This document shows, one piece after another, positions 6,712 to 15,312 of a stretch of 64,000 bases of DNA (position 1 is its first letter; every line of letters begins with the position of its first letter). The position numbers were made by a program, and so were the translations under genes. The stretch lies in the NCBI RefSeq assembly GCF_025905425.1, contig NZ_CP109603.1, positions 3,364,501 through 3,428,500 on the forward strand, read 5' to 3'. Origin of the DNA: Pseudomonas putida. Lineage in GTDB: Bacteria; Pseudomonadota; Gammaproteobacteria; Pseudomonadales; Pseudomonadaceae. The notes beneath the pieces are model-generated. The model was not told where the DNA came from. It did no database searches and saw only the letters and a list, made by a program, of their open reading frames with translations.

Positions 6712-8637
6712 ATGACTTCCTACCTGCAGGCTTACACCCGCGCCACCGAAGACCCCGAGGGATTCTGGGGTGAACAGGCTGCCGAGCTGGACTGGTTCCG
6801 CGCCCCCCGCCAGGTCTTCACCGACCACCCTGGCACAGGCGGCCGCTGGTTTGCCGACGGCCAGCTCAATACCTGCCACCTGGCGGTCGACCGGCACGTC
6901 GCCAACGGTGCCGGCGAGCGCTGCGCGATTATCTACGATTCACCGGCCAGCGGCGTGCAGGAGCGCATCAGCTATCGCCAGTTGCAGGACCGCGTGGCCC
7001 GTTGCGCCGGTATGCTGCGGGCATTGGGTGTAGCGCGCGGCGACCGGGTGATCATCTACATGCCGATGATCCCCCAGGCGGTGGTCGGCATGCTGGCCTG
7101 CGCCAGGCTCGGCGCCGTGCATTCGGTGGTATTTGGCGGTTTTTCCGCAGCCGAACTGGCCGTGCGCATCAACGACGCATGCCCCAAGGTGCTGCTCAGC
7201 GCCAGCTGTGGTATCGAGTACGACCGTGTGGTGCCCTACAAACCAATGCTGGACCAGGCCCTGCAACTGGCCGCCAAGCACACGCCACACGTGGTGATCG
7301 AACAACGCGAACAGGCCCGCGCCCTGCTGCGCGGCCCCCGCGAGCACGATTGGCAGGCACTGCTCGCCCAGGCCGAAGCCGTGCCAGCAGTCCCGGTCAA
7401 TGCCACCGACCCGCTGTACATCCTGTACACCTCCGGCACCACCGGCAGGCCCAAAGGCATCGTGCGCGACCATGGCGGCCATGCCGTGGCACTCAACTAC
7501 AGCATGCAAGCGCTGTACGACGCACACCCCGGCGAAGTGTTCTGGGCCGCGTCGGACATCGGCTGGGTCGTGGGGCACTCCTACATCGTCTACGCCCCAC
7601 TCATTCGCGGGTGCACCACCTTGCTCTACGAGGGCAAGCCGGTGCGTACACCCGATGCCGGGGCCTTCTGGCGCGTGATCGCCGAACACCGGGTGAATGT
7701 GTTCTTCACCGCGCCCACCGCGTTCCGCGCCATCAAACGCGAAGACCCACAGGTGCGCCTGGCAGCCGGGCGCGACCTGTCCTGCCTCAAAGCGGTGTAC
7801 GTCGCTGGCGAACGCCTCGATCCACCGACGTACGAGTGGCTGCATGGTTTTCTGCCGTGCCCGGTGGTCGACCACTGGTGGCAGACCGAAACCGGCTGGG
7901 CGATTGCCGGCAGCCCGCGCGGGCTTGACGACTTGCCGATGAAGCCTGGCTCGGCGAGCCTGCCCCTGCCCGGCTATCGCCTGGAAATACTCGATGATGA
8001 AGGCCAGCCATTGCCCCGCAACCAGCCTGGCAACATTGCCCTGCGCCTGCCATTGCCACCTGGCACGCTGACCACGCTGTGGGGCGACCCGCAGCGCTTT
8101 GCCGAAAGCTATCTGAGCGCCTTCCCCGGCTACTACTGCAGTGGCGACGGTGGCTACCTGGACGAAGACGGCTACCTGTTCGTCATGGGCCGCGTGGACG
8201 ATGTGATCAACGTCGCCGGGCACCGCCTGTCCAGCGGCAGCCTCGAAGAAGCTTTGGGCGACCACCCGGCCATCGCCGAATGCGCCGTGGTGGCACTGGC
8301 AGAAGCGCTCAAGGGCGAAGTACCGGTCGGGTTCGTGGTGCTCAAGCAGGGGCTGCAGCCAGACCCGGCGCAACTTGAACGCGAACTGGTGGCGCGGGTA
8401 CGCGATGCGGTCGGTGCCATCGCCTCACTGCGCCGGGTGTTCATCCTCAAGCGCCTGCCCAAGACCCGCTCCGGCAAGATCCTGCGCAAAACCCTGCGCA
8501 GCCTGGCGTCGAACCCCGAGGTGACAACACCTGCGACCATCGAAGACCCCACCGTACTCGATGAAGTGCGGGCCGTATTCGAGCAGGCCGGTTGCTATGA
8601 CCCGGTGCAAGGGCGCAAGGCGGCAACCGGGCACTGA
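6712..8637 (+). CDS. Acetyl/propionyl-CoA synthetase (ACSS3/PrpE-like)
   Basis: A 641-residue AMP-forming ligase that would activate a short carboxylic acid with ATP and CoA. Present are the N-terminal ACS domain (FWGEQAAELDWF), HSVVFGGFSAAELAVRI, the P-loop YTSGTTGRPKGI, DIGWVVGHSYIVYAPL, WWQTETGWAI, the hinge GRVDDVINVAGHRLSSG and the catalytic lysine in TRSGKILRKTLR. The length and motifs are nearer propionate-CoA ligases than fatty-acid ligases. ATG 6712 has AAGGAGA upstream. It is divergent from sfnG but carries the AraC-type direct repeats shared with the genes at 8.7-13.6 kb, which suggests it completes their pathway. Confidence 0.88.
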   Translation: MTSYLQAYTRATEDPEGFWGEQAAELDWFRAPRQVFTDHPGTGGRWFADGQLNTCHLAVDRHVANGAGERCAIIYDSPASGVQERISYRQLQDRVARCAGMLRALGVARGDRVIIYMPMIPQAVVGMLACARLGAVHSVVFGGFSAAELAVRINDACPKVLLSASCGIEYDRVVPYKPMLDQALQLAAKHTPHVVIEQREQARALLRGPREHDWQALLAQAEAVPAVPVNATDPLYILYTSGTTGRPKGIVRDHGGHAVALNYSMQALYDAHPGEVFWAASDIGWVVGHSYIVYAPLIRGCTTLLYEGKPVRTPDAGAFWRVIAEHRVNVFFTAPTAFRAIKREDPQVRLAAGRDLSCLKAVYVAGERLDPPTYEWLHGFLPCPVVDHWWQTETGWAIAGSPRGLDDLPMKPGSASLPLPGYRLEILDDEGQPLPRNQPGNIALRLPLPPGTLTTLWGDPQRFAESYLSAFPGYYCSGDGGYLDEDGYLFVMGRVDDVINVAGHRLSSGSLEEALGDHPAIAECAVVALAEALKGEVPVGFVVLKQGLQPDPAQLERELVARVRDAVGAIASLRRVFILKRLPKTRSGKILRKTLRSLASNPEVTTPATIEDPTVLDEVRAVFEQAGCYDPVQGRKAATGH

Positions 8638-8662
8638 GCGCGCGTGGCCTGCAAATAGAAAA

Positions 8663-8688
8663 CCCCGCCAGGGCAAGCGCTGGCGGGG
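8663..8688 (-). terminator. Terminator between synthetase and phospho-lyase-like genes
   Basis: CCCCGCCAG and CTGGCGGGG form a 9-bp stem. On the minus strand the stem is followed by TTTTCTATTT, so it ends the SDR-permease-lyase operon; it may also act on the convergent synthetase transcript. Confidence 0.8.
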
Positions 8689-8716
8689 TGGCTTATGTGC
8701 AACGTTCGCTAGCCCA

Positions 8717-10027
8717 TCACAGCTGGCGCAACACGCGCTGCAGGGCAGCGAGAAACTGCTCGACGTTCTCGGCCGAGAAGCACAACTGTGGCCGGATCTT
8801 CAGCGCATTGTTCTGCGCCCCCGACACACCAATCAGCATGCCTTCATCACGCAACAAATTGGTGATGCGTCGCGTCGTCGGGCCATCGGCAATGCCCTGC
8901 CCGTCCACCACATCGACACCGATGAACAGCCCCGCCCCACGCACCTGCCCAAGGCAGGCATGCTCACGGGCGAGGCCTTCGAGGCCCTCCTTGAGCTGAG
9001 CCCCCACGCGCCGGGCATTCTCCTGCAGGCCCTCGTCCTCAATCACCTGCAGCACGGCGAGCCCCACTGCCGCCGACACCGGGTTGCCACCAAAGGTGTT
9101 GAAGTAGCTGGCGTTGCGGCCGAAACGTTCGAGGATCTGCGGGCGCACCGTCAGCCCCGCCAAGGGGTGGCCATTGCCCATCGGCTTGCCCAGGGTCACC
9201 AGGTCGGGTACCAGGCCATGGCGCTCGAAGCCCCACATGTGCGTGCCGGTGCGGCCGAACCCCGGCTGCACCTCGTCAGCGATGAACAGGCCGCCGGCAG
9301 CGCGCACCGCCTCCACCGCCTCACGCAGAAAGCCCGGCGGGTCGGCGAACACGCCATCGCTGGTGAACAGGGTATCGACCAGCAACGCTGCCGGGCGAAT
9401 GCCATGGCGCTGCATGTCGGCCAGCGCGGCACGCACCTGGGCGGCGAACAATTGGCCTACCCGTTGCGGGTCTTCAGGCAGGTGCAAGGGTGCATCGACC
9501 ACGCGGATATCACGGCCTAACGGTACGTAGTCACCCACCGAAGGCGACAGCTCGGCGATGGCCGACGTCATCCCGTGGTAGGCATAACGGGTGACGATAA
9601 CCCCGGTTCCGCCGGTGTAGTCACGGGCAATGCGCAAGGCCAGGTCATTGGCCTCGCTGCCGGTGCAGGTGAACATCACGTTGCCCAGCGCTGCCGGCAT
9701 GGTCGCCAGCAGTTTTTCGGCGTAGTCGAGCACCCCTTCGTGCAGGTAGCGGGTATGGGTGTTGAGCTCACCCGCCTGCCGGGCCAGGGCCTCGACCACC
9801 CGCGGGTGGCTGTGGCCGACCGAGGCGACGTTGTTGTACAGGTCCAGATAGGCGCGGCCTGCGCGGTCGTAGAGCCAGGTGCCAGCACCTCGCACCAGGT
9901 GCAGCGGGTTGTCGTAGAACAGCTGGTAAGCCGGGCCGAGCAGGCGCTGGCGGCGCTCGATCAGGCTACGCTCGGCGGCGTTCAGGGCCTCGGCCTGTTC
10001 AGGCTGGAAGGCATTCACTTTCAACAT
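8717..10027 (-). CDS. Class III PLP enzyme resembling amino-alcohol-phosphate phospho-lyases
   Basis: A 436-residue fold-type I PLP enzyme. It shows [16 protein letters not shown], the [10 protein letters not shown] cofactor region, [13 protein letters not shown] and the PLP lysine in [12 protein letters not shown]. Class III members are usually transaminases. The stretch from IADEVQ through [28 protein letters not shown] and GLFIGVDVV, to [12 protein letters not shown], however, follows closely what I recall of human ethanolamine-phosphate and hydroxylysine-phosphate phospho-lyases (ETNPPL, PHYKPL). Those remove phosphate and ammonia to leave an aldehyde. The kinase gene nearby would supply the phosphorylated substrate. 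It is the last gene of its operon, 11 bp after the permease. A plain transaminase remains possible. Confidence 0.75.
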   Translation of the reverse strand: MLKVNAFQPEQAEALNAAERSLIERRQRLLGPAYQLFYDNPLHLVRGAGTWLYDRAGRAYLDLYNNVASVGHSHPRVVEALARQAGELNTHTRYLHEGVLDYAEKLLATMPAALGNVMFTCTGSEANDLALRIARDYTGGTGVIVTRYAYHGMTSAIAELSPSVGDYVPLGRDIRVVDAPLHLPEDPQRVGQLFAAQVRAALADMQRHGIRPAALLVDTLFTSDGVFADPPGFLREAVEAVRAAGGLFIADEVQPGFGRTGTHMWGFERHGLVPDLVTLGKPMGNGHPLAGLTVRPQILERFGRNASYFNTFGGNPVSAAVGLAVLQVIEDEGLQENARRVGAQLKEGLEGLAREHACLGQVRGAGLFIGVDVVDGQGIADGPTTRRITNLLRDEGMLIGVSGAQNNALKIRPQLCFSAENVEQFLAALQRVLRQL

Positions 10028-10038
10028 GGTCGGTCTCC

Positions 10039-11589
10039 TCAGGTGTCCTGGCGCGCGTCGTCCATGACGATGCTGCCGATAATGTGGTACTTGCGGCGGT
10101 CGAAATAGCGGAAGTACAGGGCAATCGAACCCCCCAGCGCGAAGCTTGCCGCGACGATCCATGGGATCAGCCGGAACAGCAGCGATTCGGCCGCGCTGCC
10201 TGCGGCAAAACTGAGGTTGGCGAACAGCAGGTAAACCACGTAGAGCATGCCGATGCCGCCCAGCAGGGGCGCGAGGAAGGTCTTGAACCAGTGCGCCTGG
10301 GCACGCCGTTGAGTGCCCACATGGAAGTAGCAGACCACGGCAAAGGCGCACAGCGCCTGCACGATGAGAATGCCCATGGTGCCCAGGATCGCCAGCAGCG
10401 CGTAGAGGTCGGCGTACGGGTCCTTGCCGGTAAACAGAAACGCCAGGACGATCGCCGTGGCGATCAGGCTTTGCACGGTCGAAGCCACGTGCGGCGAACC
10501 ATGGCGCTCATGGGTGCGGCCCACGGTGCGGCCAAGGAACACGAACAGGTTTTCCCGGCCCAGGGCATAGATGTAGCGTGCCGCGCAATTATGGAAGGCC
10601 ATGCCACAGGCGAACGAGCCCGTCACCACCAGCAGCTTGAACAGGCTCACCGCCCACTCGCCCAAGTAGAGGCGGGTGGGCCCGTAGAACACCTCGGCGG
10701 CAGTGGCAGGGTCTTGCGCCAGGCGAATGGCCTCGGCAGGCCCGGAGCCGGCGATGGCCATCCACGACACGAACACATAGAACACCCCGATGCCGATCAC
10801 CGCGATCAGTGTCGCCAACGGGATGATCTTTTTCGGGTTGCGCGACTCCTCGCCATACATCGCCGAGGACTCGAAGCCGACCCAGGACCAGAACGCGAAG
10901 AACAGGCCTATGCCGGCATTCGCGCCAATCACCCCTTCGGCAGGTTTGAACGCATTCAGCGGGTTGATCGACGCCGTCGCCATGCCCTGCGGGCCACCGC
11001 CATGCAGCAGCACGGCAAAGGCCATCAGCCCCAGCATCAGGATCTCCAGCACCAGGCACAGCCCGAGCACCTTGGCGGCCAGGGAAATATCAAAGTAGCT
11101 GAGCACGCCATTGGCCAGCAGCATGGCCAGGGCGAACACGATCCAGGGCACGTGCACGCCGAAGACGCTGGCCAGCAGGTCTTCGCAAAAGAAGGCGAAG
11201 ATGCCCACCAGCGCCGCTTCGAAGACGATGTAGGTGAGCGTGACCGCAATCCCCGAGGCCATCCCCACTACCCGCCCGAGCCCATGGGAAATGAACCCGT
11301 AGAAAGCGCCGGTGGCCGTGATGTACTTGGCCATCTGCGCATAACCGATGGCAAACAGCGCCAGGATGATCGTCGCCACCAGGTAGCCTGCGGGGGCGTA
11401 CTGGCCATTGCCGCTACCAATGGCGATCGGCACGTTGCCCAGCATCGCGGTGATCGGCGCTGCCGTGGCCACCGTCATGAACAGCACGCCCATCAGGCCC
11501 ACCGCGTTCTTGCGCAGGCGCTGCACCTCGTGGGGCTGCGCCTGGCCGGCCTGCGTGAGTTTCAGCTCAGCACTGTAGGTCTCGCTCAT
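10039..11589 (-). CDS. APC-family amino acid/amine permease
   Basis: A 516-residue inner-membrane transporter with about 12-14 hydrophobic helices. It has the APC start NAVGLMGVLFMTVATAAPITAML, the unwound-helix glycines in ITATGAFYGFISHGLGR, and FAFWSWVGFESSAMYGEESRNPKKIIP in helix 6-7, the most family-specific part. Members import amino acids, polyamines or ethanolamine-like amines with H+ or by exchange. It sits between the SDR (40 bp upstream) and the phospho-lyase-like gene (11 bp downstream), so it is probably the uptake system of this pathway. Start ATG 11589 with GGAG ten bases upstream. Confidence 0.85.
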   Translation of the reverse strand: MSETYSAELKLTQAGQAQPHEVQRLRKNAVGLMGVLFMTVATAAPITAMLGNVPIAIGSGNGQYAPAGYLVATIILALFAIGYAQMAKYITATGAFYGFISHGLGRVVGMASGIAVTLTYIVFEAALVGIFAFFCEDLLASVFGVHVPWIVFALAMLLANGVLSYFDISLAAKVLGLCLVLEILMLGLMAFAVLLHGGGPQGMATASINPLNAFKPAEGVIGANAGIGLFFAFWSWVGFESSAMYGEESRNPKKIIPLATLIAVIGIGVFYVFVSWMAIAGSGPAEAIRLAQDPATAAEVFYGPTRLYLGEWAVSLFKLLVVTGSFACGMAFHNCAARYIYALGRENLFVFLGRTVGRTHERHGSPHVASTVQSLIATAIVLAFLFTGKDPYADLYALLAILGTMGILIVQALCAFAVVCYFHVGTQRRAQAHWFKTFLAPLLGGIGMLYVVYLLFANLSFAAGSAAESLLFRLIPWIVAASFALGGSIALYFRYFDRRKYHIIGSIVMDDARQDT

Positions 11590-11629
11590 CAGGATGCACT
11601 CCGTTCTTATAGGGTTATGGTGCAAGGCG

Positions 11630-12403
11630 TCAGGCGAGTGCCTGCAGCGACTCGGGCAAGATCTGCCCGCCGTCGACGATCAGGCTCTGCCCGGTGATGT
11701 AGCCGGCCTCTTTCGAGGCGAAAAACAGCGCGGCATTGGCAATGTCCTCGACCTTGCCGAGGCATTTGAGTGGAATGGACGCGGCCATGCTGGCCTGGTA
11801 AGCCTCGCCCATGCCCTGCAGGCCTTCGGTGAGGATGTTGCCGGGTAGCACGGCATTGATGGTGATGCCATCGCGCGCCAGCTCGATGGCCGCGGTACGC
11901 ATGAAGCCCAGTTGCGCCGCCTTGCTCGCGCCGTAGTGCGCCCAGCCGGGGAAGCCGGTGACTGGCCCCGTGATCGAAGACGTGAGCACCACCCGGCCAT
12001 ACGCCGCCCGGCGCAGGTGCGGCAGCGCTGCCTGCACGCAAAGGAAGGTGCCTTTGGCGTTGGTGTCGAGCACCAGGTCCCAGTCGGCGTCGGTCATCTG
12101 CTCCAGCGGCGCCGACGGGAACACCCCCGCGTTGGCGCACAGTACGTCGAGCCCACCTTGGGCCTGCACCACCTGCTCGACCAATTGGCGCACCTGCTCG
12201 CGCTGCGCCACATCGGCGACCAGCCCGGTCACTGCCAGGCCCTGGTCGCGCAGGCGGCTGGCCACAGCCTCGACCTTGTCCCGCTGGCGCCCGCTGATGG
12301 CCACTTTGGCGCCCTGGCGGGCAAAGCCGACGGCGATGCCCAGGCCGATGCCGCTGGTGCCGCCGGTGACCAATACGCTTTTGCCTTGTAGTGAAGTCAG
12401 CAT
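11630..12403 (-). CDS. Short-chain dehydrogenase/reductase (amino-alcohol cluster)
   Basis: A 257-residue classical SDR. It has the nucleotide-binding TGGTSGIGLGIA, the NAG motif (LCANAGVF), catalytic serine in LTSSITG, YGASK for the Tyr/Lys pair, and a C-terminal GQSLIVDGG. SGRQ after the second strand suggests NADP(H) preference (weak). It is first in an operon with the permease and the phospho-lyase-like enzyme. In a 1-amino-2-propanol route it could interconvert aminoacetone and aminopropanol (inference); similarity to FabG-type enzymes means this is not certain. Its promoter region has a 21-bp direct repeat on the minus strand. Confidence 0.82.
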   Translation of the reverse strand: MLTSLQGKSVLVTGGTSGIGLGIAVGFARQGAKVAISGRQRDKVEAVASRLRDQGLAVTGLVADVAQREQVRQLVEQVVQAQGGLDVLCANAGVFPSAPLEQMTDADWDLVLDTNAKGTFLCVQAALPHLRRAAYGRVVLTSSITGPVTGFPGWAHYGASKAAQLGFMRTAAIELARDGITINAVLPGNILTEGLQGMGEAYQASMAASIPLKCLGKVEDIANAALFFASKEAGYITGQSLIVDGGQILPESLQALA

Positions 12404-12472
12404 GTTCAAGCCCTCGATCCAATGACCTAGCCGGTGATGTGGACCGATGGTGGGCCGACCTGCGGTGGCCGA

Positions 12473-12502
12473 CTTGACCGCAGGGCACAAGTTGCGGGCC
12501 GC
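12473..12502 (-). promoter_or_regulatory. AraC-type operator of the SDR-permease-lyase operon
   Basis: On the minus strand GCGGCCCGC (12502-12494) and GCGGTCAAG (12481-12473) start exactly 21 bp apart. The distal copy is degenerate (5 of 9), but the stretch TTGTGCCCTGCGGTCAAG matches the synthetase operator (TTGTGCCCGGTGGTCAAG) at 16 of 18 positions. The proximal copy ends 69 bp before the SDR start. Confidence 0.55.
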
Positions 12503-12542
12503 AGAATCAAATTCTCGATCTGGCCCAGGCGCCTTGTGGCGA

Positions 12543-12572
12543 GCGGTCAAGATTTCGCGGTTTGCGGTCAAG
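12543..12572 (+). promoter_or_regulatory. AraC-type operator of the kinase gene
   Basis: Two identical GCGGTCAAG repeats start exactly 21 bp apart (12543 and 12564), 60 bp before the kinase ATG. Same motif, spacing and placement as at 6604-6633. Confidence 0.65.
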
Positions 12573-12632
12573 CCAGTGGCGCGGGGCTCGACTCATGCTG
12601 GCAGCCAGACCCCTGCCAACGGAGCGTGCCTG

Positions 12633-13643
12633 ATGACCACTGATATCTCCTCCCACACCAGCCCTGCCGTGCTCGACCGCTTTGCCCTGCATGCGCTGTC
12701 GGCTTACGCCGAGGCCTACCAGGGCCAGATCGCACTACTGGTGCACTCGGAAAACGCCACCTATCAGGTCCAGGGGCAGCGGCAACGTTTTGTCATGCGG
12801 GTGCACCGCGCCGGCTACCACCAGCAGGCCGACATCGCCAGCGAACTGGCCTGGCTCGCGGCACTGCAAAGCGCTGGCCTGGAAGTGCCTGTGCCCATTA
12901 CCGGGCTCGATGGCGAAGCGATCCAGGTTGTCGAACTGCCCGGCCACGGCCGCCGGTTTGTCGTGCTGTTCCACTGGATCGACGGGGGCGAGCCCGACCA
13001 GCAACAGCTCAATGCCTCCTTTCGCCGGCTGGGTGCGATCAACGCCCACCTGCACCGCCATGCCCGCACCTGGCAACGCCCGGGCAACTTCCAGCGGCTG
13101 ACGTGGAACCATCAGACCATGCTGGGTGAACAGGGCCATTGGGGCAGTTGGCGTGCGGCGCCCTACCTGGATGCACGCGGCAGTGCATTGATCAGCGAAG
13201 CCGTGGGCGTGATTGGTGAGCGCCTGTGCGGGTATGGCGAGGACCCGTCGCGTTTTGGCCTGATCCACGCCGACCTGCGCCTGACCAACCTGTTGGTGCA
13301 AGGGGATCGCACACGCATCATCGACTTCGACGACTGCGGCATGGGCTGGTACCTGCATGACCTGGCGGCGGCCCTGAGCTTTTTCGAACACCACCGCGAC
13401 CTGGCGCACTGGATAGACAACTGGCTGGAGGGTTACAGCACCGTGGCCAGCCTGGATGCCCACGACATCGCCCTGCTGCCGACGTTGATCATGCAACGGC
13501 GCCTGCAACTGCTGGCATGGACCGGCACCCACCGCGGCACACCGCAGGTCGAGTGCCTGGGCCCGGTGTGGGTCGAACAGACGGTCGAGCTGTGCCAGCG
13601 CTATTTGCAGGAGCGCCCGGTGGGCGCACTCGCACGGGCATGA
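12633..13643 (+). CDS. APH-family small-molecule kinase (hydroxylysine/homoserine kinase-like)
   Basis: A 336-residue aminoglycoside-phosphotransferase-fold kinase. The ATP site is suggested by ENATYQV and RFVMRVHR, the catalytic loop is HADLRLTN (H-x-D-x4-N), and the metal site is IIDFDD followed by WYLHDLAAAL. Nothing suggests antibiotic resistance: this subgroup includes hydroxylysine, choline/ethanolamine and homoserine kinases, which phosphorylate a hydroxyl on an amino compound. It is divergent from the SDR-permease-lyase operon with shared AraC-type repeats. I infer that it makes the O-phosphate consumed by the phospho-lyase-like enzyme. ATG 12633 has GGAG eight bases upstream. Confidence 0.82.
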   Translation: MTTDISSHTSPAVLDRFALHALSAYAEAYQGQIALLVHSENATYQVQGQRQRFVMRVHRAGYHQQADIASELAWLAALQSAGLEVPVPITGLDGEAIQVVELPGHGRRFVVLFHWIDGGEPDQQQLNASFRRLGAINAHLHRHARTWQRPGNFQRLTWNHQTMLGEQGHWGSWRAAPYLDARGSALISEAVGVIGERLCGYGEDPSRFGLIHADLRLTNLLVQGDRTRIIDFDDCGMGWYLHDLAAALSFFEHHRDLAHWIDNWLEGYSTVASLDAHDIALLPTLIMQRRLQLLAWTGTHRGTPQVECLGPVWVEQTVELCQRYLQERPVGALARA

Positions 13644-13665
13644 ACGAAACGGTTTTGTAACCAAA

Positions 13666-13692
13666 GGCTACGCACCATGCGGGTGCGTAGCC
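13666..13692 (+). terminator. Hairpin after the kinase gene
   Basis: GGCTACGCACC and GGTGCGTAGCC form a perfect 11-bp stem with a 5-base loop. A second small stem (CCACGC / GCGTGG) follows at once. There is no T tract, so either a Rho-dependent end or a processing/stability hairpin before the regulator gene. Confidence 0.5.
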
Positions 13693-13838
13693 CACGCCAG
13701 GCGTGGCCCAGCCCAGCGCGCAAAGACCTGCCCTTGAGCGGCCACATGGCGTCATTACAGCGTTTCGCGCGGCGTGGAATGAAAATTGCTCCCACAGTTA
13801 CCCAGCAGCAGCCGGTAAACGATCGAGGAGGATTCTAC

Positions 13839-14921
13839 GTGCACGTTGTCCATCCAGGTCAGCTCCCCCACGCGGGGGCCCTGCCCGGCAACTCGATAGG
13901 TATTCTGGCCTCGGCGGCGACCGGCCTGGTCAGCTTCATCGGCCAGCAAGGTGGTGACGCCGAGCGCATCCTCGGGCGCGCCGGCATCGACTCCGAGCGC
14001 CTTGAGCACCCAACCCTGAGCCTGGACCTGAACCAGTATTGCCAAGTGTTCGAAGAGGCCGCCCGGCAAACCGGCAACGACAACTTCGGCCTGCGTTTCG
14101 GCCAACAGTTCAGGCCCGACGCGCTGGGTTTGCTCGGCTACGTGGGCATGTGCTCGGCCACCCTGGGCGATGCCCTGCGCAATGTGGTCAGCACCTTCCC
14201 GGTGCATCAGCAAAGCAGCCTGTTGAGCATGGAAGCCATGGGCGAATTCTACCGCCTCGACTACCAGGTGCAGTACGGCGCCATCCTGCGCAAACGCCAG
14301 GATGCCGAGCTGTCGCTGGGTATGTTCTTCAACCTGATGCGCCACGCGCTAGGCCAGAACTGGGCGCCGGAAAAGGTGCTGTTCGAGCACCCGCAACCCG
14401 AGGCTTGGCACGAGCACTGCAAAGTGTTCGACGCCCCGGTGCTGTTTGGCCAGCCGCGCAATTCGCTGGTGTTCCGCCGCAGCGTGCTCGACCGGCCGAT
14501 GCCCGGCCGCGACCCACGGCTGCTGGCCATCGTCATCGAAAGCATGCGCATGCTCGGCGGCCAGGCCGGCACGCCCAACCGGCCGGGCATTGTCGATGAC
14601 GTCAAGACGCAAGTCAGGGCCATGCTCGGCGACGGCTACCCGAGCCTGGAGCAAGTCGCCGAGCAGTTGCGCCTGCCCAGTTGGACGGTGCAACGCCGCC
14701 TGCAGGAGCAAGGCTTAAGTTTTTCGACCCTGATCGACACCGTGCGCCAAGAGCTGGCGACCTACTACCTGCAACAGTCCGCGCTGCCAATCTCCGAGCT
14801 GGCCTTGCTGCTTGGGTATTCGGAGATCAGCGCGTTTTCGCGCGCGTTCCGCCGCTGGTTCGATGTCAGCCCCAAGCAGTGGCGCCAGGCGCATAAGGGG
14901 CAGGCGGTGACGGCGCAGTAG
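13839..14921 (+). CDS. AraC-family transcriptional regulator (OruR-like)
   Basis: 360 residues with an Arabinose_bd-type (OruR/PchR-like) N-terminal sensor (about 20-200: SFIGQQGGDAERILGRAGI, RFGQQFRPDALGLLGY) and a C-terminal pair of helix-turn-helices (about 260-355: QVAEQLRLPSWTVQRRLQEQG, then LALLLGYSEISAFSRAFRRWF). GTG 13839 is chosen because GAGGAGG lies seven bases upstream; longer readings have no ribosome site. It follows the kinase gene and is the best candidate to bind the 21-bp direct repeats in front of the kinase, the SDR operon and the acyl-CoA synthetase, activating them with an amino-alcohol-derived inducer (inference). Confidence 0.85.
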   Translation: MHVVHPGQLPHAGALPGNSIGILASAATGLVSFIGQQGGDAERILGRAGIDSERLEHPTLSLDLNQYCQVFEEAARQTGNDNFGLRFGQQFRPDALGLLGYVGMCSATLGDALRNVVSTFPVHQQSSLLSMEAMGEFYRLDYQVQYGAILRKRQDAELSLGMFFNLMRHALGQNWAPEKVLFEHPQPEAWHEHCKVFDAPVLFGQPRNSLVFRRSVLDRPMPGRDPRLLAIVIESMRMLGGQAGTPNRPGIVDDVKTQVRAMLGDGYPSLEQVAEQLRLPSWTVQRRLQEQGLSFSTLIDTVRQELATYYLQQSALPISELALLLGYSEISAFSRAFRRWFDVSPKQWRQAHKGQAVTAQ

Positions 14922-14948
14922 AAACTGCTACCGACTGAGGCTGACGCA

Positions 14949-15236
14949 TCAGCGGTGCTTGCGCATGCCCATGTGCGCATCGTCCATCAGCGCCTTGGCC
15001 ATTTCGCAAAGAAAGTGCGAGGCCCAGACCAGCACAGGTTCGTCGTCCATCACGCCGATGAACGAGGCTCGCCTTGAGCAGTCCATCAGCACCGACGCCT
15101 GCTCGATGGCATGGTCGCAGCAGTTGCCGGGTTCTACGCGAAACAGGCGCTTGCCCTGTATCACGCCGTCCAGGCACGACGCGGAGCCTATAGTCAAACC
15201 CAGCGTGCCGGTGCCTTCTGGTAGTGCCTTGTCCAT
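14949..15236 (-). CDS. DUF3077-family small protein
   Basis: A 95-residue protein of a family common in pseudomonads and without assigned function. Family-like features are FRVEPGNCCDHAIEQASVLMDCSRR and the C-terminal SHFLCEMAKALMDDAHMGMRK. It is soluble, without signal peptide or membrane segment. Genes of this sort are often found as small clusters next to REP sequences and with DUF6124 proteins; here a DUF6124-like gene lies 180 bp upstream on the same strand. Role unknown. Confidence 0.7.
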   Translation of the reverse strand: MDKALPEGTGTLGLTIGSASCLDGVIQGKRLFRVEPGNCCDHAIEQASVLMDCSRRASFIGVMDDEPVLVWASHFLCEMAKALMDDAHMGMRKHR

Positions 15237-15312
15237 TTCAAATCCCCCTGGCGCGGCCGCGCCCCTGTGAGTGCAACTGTCTAGCTCAATTTTCTAAAGC
15301 CGGAACGATCCC

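Noticed and set aside
8717..8760. Convergent overlap of synthetase and lyase genes as antisense regulation
   Set aside because: The genes do not overlap; 79 bp with a strong terminator lie between them.
12633..13643. Aminoglycoside resistance phosphotransferase
   Set aside because: The fold is shared, but context and sequence favour a metabolic small-molecule kinase; no resistance-gene neighbourhood or mobile element.
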